From Bifidobacterium minimum (GTDB lineage: Bacteria > Actinomycetota > Actinomycetes > Actinomycetales > Bifidobacteriaceae), in contig NZ_JGZD01000009.1 in assembly GCF_000741645.1 (NCBI RefSeq), positions 310,001 through 374,000 on the forward strand: a DNA stretch of 64,000 bases. The letters are read 5' to 3'. Shown in pieces: positions 61,037-64,000 of the stretch. The notes under the pieces are model-generated. The model did not search any database. It saw nothing but the letters and a program-made list of their open reading frames with translations, and had not been told where the DNA came from. The position numbers and the translations under genes were made by a program. Every line of letters starts with the position of its first letter. Position 1 is the first letter of the stretch.

Positions 61037-61054
61037 CGGGCCGGTCACCGTCAG
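61033..61054. terminator. bidirectional hairpin across the stops of two convergent genes
   Basis: CTGACGG (61033-61039) and CCGTCAG (61048-61054) form a perfect 7-bp stem with an 8-nt loop. Each arm contains one gene's stop codon. No T-tract is present. Confidence 0.5.
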
Positions 61055-63726
61055 GCCGTGGATGGTTTCACCAGGGTTCTGGCCACATGGATGATCTGCG
61101 AGGCGTCCATCGAGGGGACGTAGGCCTCTGTGACCGCCAGAGCGAGCGCCGGCATCTTCGCGTTGTCCGGCATGCACACATACACGGGATCCGCGAGGGG
61201 ATGGAACTTGTGCTTGAAGGCATACAGGGATTTGAATCCGTATGCCGGTTCCAGCATGTCCGACACCATGGTCAGCGCGTGGGTGATGATGTCCGCGTTG
61301 TGCGATCCGGATCCGTCGCCCGGATTGAGTCCCGCCAGAGGAGCCGTCGAAAGGCTCATGAATCCTACCGCGTTGGCGGGATCGGCCTCGCCCTGATCGC
61401 GCAGACGCTCAGCCATCCTCGCGATGAGGAACTCCATGATCCCATTGGGGCTGTCGGGTCGGTGCCTCATGAAATCGAGCGTCCAGCCCACGACGTTCCC
61501 GTCACGGTAGGTCGGCAGCCAGCTCGTCACGCCCTGAACGGTTCCTTCCGCATCGACGGCGACCAGAAGCATGACGCGCGGATCCATGAGCTCGTCGACG
61601 CCGCCGAGCGTGAAATGCATCTCGGGAAGGGACTTCATCTCCGCCCACTGCTCCGAGATGTCGATGATCTGATGCCGAATGGAATCCGGCGCCGCGTCGA
61701 AGGTCGTCATCATGTCCGTGATGCCGGTTTTCCCGGCTTTGTTGATGGCCGTGCGGATGTCCTGCCATTTCTTTCCCCGCGTCTGCCAGTCGGCGGGGAT
61801 GACGACCATCTCCGTCCCTATGCGGATCGCCGAGCATCCCTCGTTCTCCATCACCGCACGTTCGTCATCGTGGACGGCGTAGAACGCGGGCGTCCACGAG
61901 TGGTCGGAGCAGAATCGCATGAATCCACGCACGCAGTCCTCCCGCTCCGTGAGGTCCCCGATGGGTCCGGTGACGGTCAGGGCGATCGAGTGGAGGACTC
62001 GGTAGGCGATGGCCGATCTGCCGGACGGTGAGATCCAGTACCGGTTCCCCTCCCACGTGGTCATGAATCCCATGGAGTTCCCTCCGCGCATGATCAGCGC
62101 GTCGGCCAGCACGCGGCTGTCCTCGTCCGCGCGGGCAACGTCGTTGAGCAGCCAGAGGAGCACGGCGAGGAGCGCCGCCCACGGAATGAGACCAACGACC
62201 TGCGTGACGCCGCTCGCCAGAGGCGTCGTCGGCAGCAGAGCGGAATGGAACAATCCGTCAAGGTTGAGCGGAAGGACGAGATGGGCCATGGCGAGAAGGA
62301 TGAGTCCCGGGCTCGCCGGAGGAGTGAAGGACGAGGGGAACGCCATCGCGTACAGGGAGAATGCGAGGCACATGGCGAGGACCGAGACGGCCACGATGGC
62401 GCCGCCCATGCGGGCCTTGCCTGGATTGGTGGCGATGGTGAAGCGCCTCATGCTCAGTGCGGTCGTGACGGCGATGAACAGCGTGGGGATGACGGTGGTG
62501 AGGAGCGACATGGCTATCGTTCCCGCGGATCTCGGTAGATGGTCGTCAACGCCCAGCGGAGTCAGATAATACAGCGCGGCGAAAAACGCCAGACTGGAGT
62601 TGGCGATGACGCCTAGTACGGCGGCCAGTCTCCGTCCCCGGTGTATGCCCCACGCGATGACCACCATCACGGCCATTGGCAGAAGGAGACGCATCCACAT
62701 GCCGGCGGTGGCGGTATGGCGAAGACCGATCATGGTCGCGCAGCTTCGAGCGGTCTGGCTGGAGAGACACTGGTCAAGCATCGACGTACCGTCATCGGTT
62801 GAGAGAAGAAGCCCCAGACGGGTCAGTGCCCCGGCATGGGATTGCGAGGTCATGGCGACAAGCGGGCCCAGGGCCAGGGCCAGTTGCAGATATGAGAGAA
62901 GACGGCGGATCTCATGGTCCGTGCCGCGGCTCCAGGAGATGGCCGGGACCAGATTGCGCGACGACACGATGCCCCATATCTGTCCGATGACGGCTGTGGC
63001 CAGCAGACAGTAGTCGGAGGGATTCCCCGCGAAGAGCAGGGTGGAGAAGATCGCGGTGTAGCCGATGGTCAGGATTCTGCGGCGATGCAGCAGGGGGGCG
63101 CGGTATGCCGATGCCATGAGGGGGCCGGCGGCCAGGATGATGGGGGAGAACCGCACGGGCATCTCCCTCATCCAGTTGCCGAAGGTCACATGATCGGACA
63201 CCAGAATGGACAGTCCCAGACCAAGTGCGATGCCGATGATGGTAGACGCCAGAGAGACGACGATGGTCCGCGCCGCGCCCAGACGGGTCTCGGCCAACGC
63301 CAGAACGACGAAGAGCGCGACCACGCCGATGATCAGAGCCGACAGACTGCGAACGAGCACGATGGAGGATGCCATATGGAGCAGCTGCGTCATATCCCCT
63401 TTGTCGGAGGGGATGAGGGGATGATGGCGGAGTGATCCGATCGTGTCCCATCCGTGGGGGAAGAGGAGCGAAAGCCGCCCGTAGATGGACTGCGACCATA
63501 CATGCTCATGATGGACGATGCGGATGCCGATCCTGATGATGTTGGCCACAAGGACAAGCGTGGCCGCGACCAACGCCACCGGATGGGAGCGGACCCACGC
63601 GATGGCGTCGCCTCCCAGCGCCCGTACCCCGCGGACGCGACCATCCGGTTCGCGGCGCTCGCCACGAGATGGATGACGGTCTGCCGGAGCGGATGCCTTC
63701 GTTCCGTCGACGTGGATCCCTGACAT
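61051..63726 (-). CDS. MprF-like membrane protein with DUF2156 (lysyl-phosphatidylglycerol synthase-type) domain
   Basis: This 891-residue protein has an N-terminal region of about 540 residues with a dozen hydrophobic helices and a cytosolic C-terminal DUF2156 (tandem-GNAT) domain. That domain starts near FMTTWEGNRYWISPSGRSAIAYR and includes LTVTGPIGD, EMKSLPEMHFTLGGVDEL, WTLDFMRHRPDSPNGIMEFL, FMSLSTAPLAGL and LYAFKHKFHPL. MprF homologues transfer amino acids from tRNA to phosphatidylglycerol and flip the product, giving resistance to cationic peptides. The end of DUF2156 is conserved, but which amino acid is used cannot be told. AGGAAAGAAGG precedes ATG 63726. Confidence 0.85.
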   Translation of the reverse strand: MSGIHVDGTKASAPADRHPSRGERREPDGRVRGVRALGGDAIAWVRSHPVALVAATLVLVANIIRIGIRIVHHEHVWSQSIYGRLSLLFPHGWDTIGSLRHHPLIPSDKGDMTQLLHMASSIVLVRSLSALIIGVVALFVVLALAETRLGAARTIVVSLASTIIGIALGLGLSILVSDHVTFGNWMREMPVRFSPIILAAGPLMASAYRAPLLHRRRILTIGYTAIFSTLLFAGNPSDYCLLATAVIGQIWGIVSSRNLVPAISWSRGTDHEIRRLLSYLQLALALGPLVAMTSQSHAGALTRLGLLLSTDDGTSMLDQCLSSQTARSCATMIGLRHTATAGMWMRLLLPMAVMVVIAWGIHRGRRLAAVLGVIANSSLAFFAALYYLTPLGVDDHLPRSAGTIAMSLLTTVIPTLFIAVTTALSMRRFTIATNPGKARMGGAIVAVSVLAMCLAFSLYAMAFPSSFTPPASPGLILLAMAHLVLPLNLDGLFHSALLPTTPLASGVTQVVGLIPWAALLAVLLWLLNDVARADEDSRVLADALIMRGGNSMGFMTTWEGNRYWISPSGRSAIAYRVLHSIALTVTGPIGDLTEREDCVRGFMRFCSDHSWTPAFYAVHDDERAVMENEGCSAIRIGTEMVVIPADWQTRGKKWQDIRTAINKAGKTGITDMMTTFDAAPDSIRHQIIDISEQWAEMKSLPEMHFTLGGVDELMDPRVMLLVAVDAEGTVQGVTSWLPTYRDGNVVGWTLDFMRHRPDSPNGIMEFLIARMAERLRDQGEADPANAVGFMSLSTAPLAGLNPGDGSGSHNADIITHALTMVSDMLEPAYGFKSLYAFKHKFHPLADPVYVCMPDNAKMPALALAVTEAYVPSMDASQIIHVARTLVKPSTA

Positions 63727-63754
63727 TGGATCGGCCTTCTTTCCTGTTGATGCT

Positions 63755-63830
63755 CAAAGGTTGATGCTCGACGGTGGATGTCCGAGCGTGGGTGTCCGAC
63801 GGTGGGTGTCCGACGGTGGATACCCACGAA
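63755..63830. repeat. imperfect repeats upstream of the MprF-like gene
   Basis: Units of the type GTGGGTGTCCGACG and GTGGATGTCCGAGC recur about four times. The gap 63727-63930 has no other visible gene or promoter. Confidence 0.65.
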
Positions 63831-63930
63831 GGGTTGCTGGCGGCGTCTGCGTGGATCGGCACGTTTCAGGGCTTCCATGCGGGGGACGGGACGGTTTCGT
63901 GCGCATCGGGGGCGCGGGGGGACGTGGTGG

Positions 63931-64000
63931 TCATTGGCCGAATCCCGGGACAAGGACGATTCTCGGGTCGCTCCGGATGGATGTCGTGGCCTTGCCCAGA
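63931..64000 (-). CDS. C-terminal end of a further protein (cut by window edge)
   Basis: On the minus strand one frame is open from the window edge and ends in TGA at 63933-63931. The last residues read SIRSDPRIVLVPGFGQ. Third codon positions are almost all G or C, as in real genes here, which the other frames do not show. Only about 22 residues are visible and no family is recognised. Confidence 0.45.
   Translation of the reverse strand, partial: LGKATTSIRSDPRIVLVPGFGQ

Overview
The window looks like a chromosome segment of a high-GC actinobacterium, most probably Bifidobacterium or a close relative in the Bifidobacteriaceae. This rests on protein resemblance (ProS, FtsEX followed by a CHAP hydrolase and SmpB, RecQ next to LuxS), on strong GC bias at third codon positions, and on many start codons that lie directly 6-8 nt downstream of a TANNNT -10 box, as in leaderless actinobacterial transcripts. 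No species is claimed.

Positions 1-13000 hold the 3' end of guaB, orn, a Cof-type HAD phosphatase, a PIF1/RecD-like helicase, proS, a second-type SSB, pepO (M13 peptidase), an HdeD-like membrane protein, map, gltA and dapD. Positions 13190-18942 are a division and translation block: a tiny membrane protein, prfB, ftsE (whose long C-terminal extension is out of frame), ftsX, a secreted coiled-coil CHAP peptidoglycan hydrolase and smpB. Positions 19200-22000 encode a complete polar amino acid ABC importer. glmS, an RluA-type pseudouridine synthase, an orphan sugar-type binding lipoprotein and coaX follow.

Positions 27798-36184 carry an oligopeptide ABC system (tethered binding protein, two permeases, one fused double ATPase). 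Between the binding protein and the permeases sits a sulfur-stress island: a CoA-disulfide-reductase/rhodanese fusion and a CsoR-family repressor with CstR-like residues, facing a 53-residue small protein across one promoter region with a perfect 16-bp palindrome. Next comes a transsulfuration locus: a cystathionine beta-synthase and a cystathionine gamma-synthase/lyase behind a roughly 460-nt leader. That leader opens with a leaderless 10-residue sORF carrying four consecutive Cys codons, which suggests a cysteine attenuator. recQ-luxS, a GNAT protein, an APC permease, alr, ohr, dgt and dnaG follow.

Positions 52586-55848 are a roughly 3.2-kb, lower-GC element inserted in tRNA-Arg(UCU). It is bounded by perfect 96-bp direct repeats and has no integrase. 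It carries a DUF2335 membrane protein, a GIY-YIG protein, a zinc-ribbon gene broken by one amber codon, an ImmA/IrrE peptidase and an HTH regulator. Near-identical tandem decamers lie just inside both ends. The right part of the window holds yhbY, a divergent dxs with a palindromic operator-like site, a purE-purK-zur-like operon, an MprF-like protein and the cut-off end of a further gene.

The most notable items are the polycysteine leader, the integrase-less tRNA-Arg element, the persulfide-type operon with its divergent small gene, and the ftsE frameshift.
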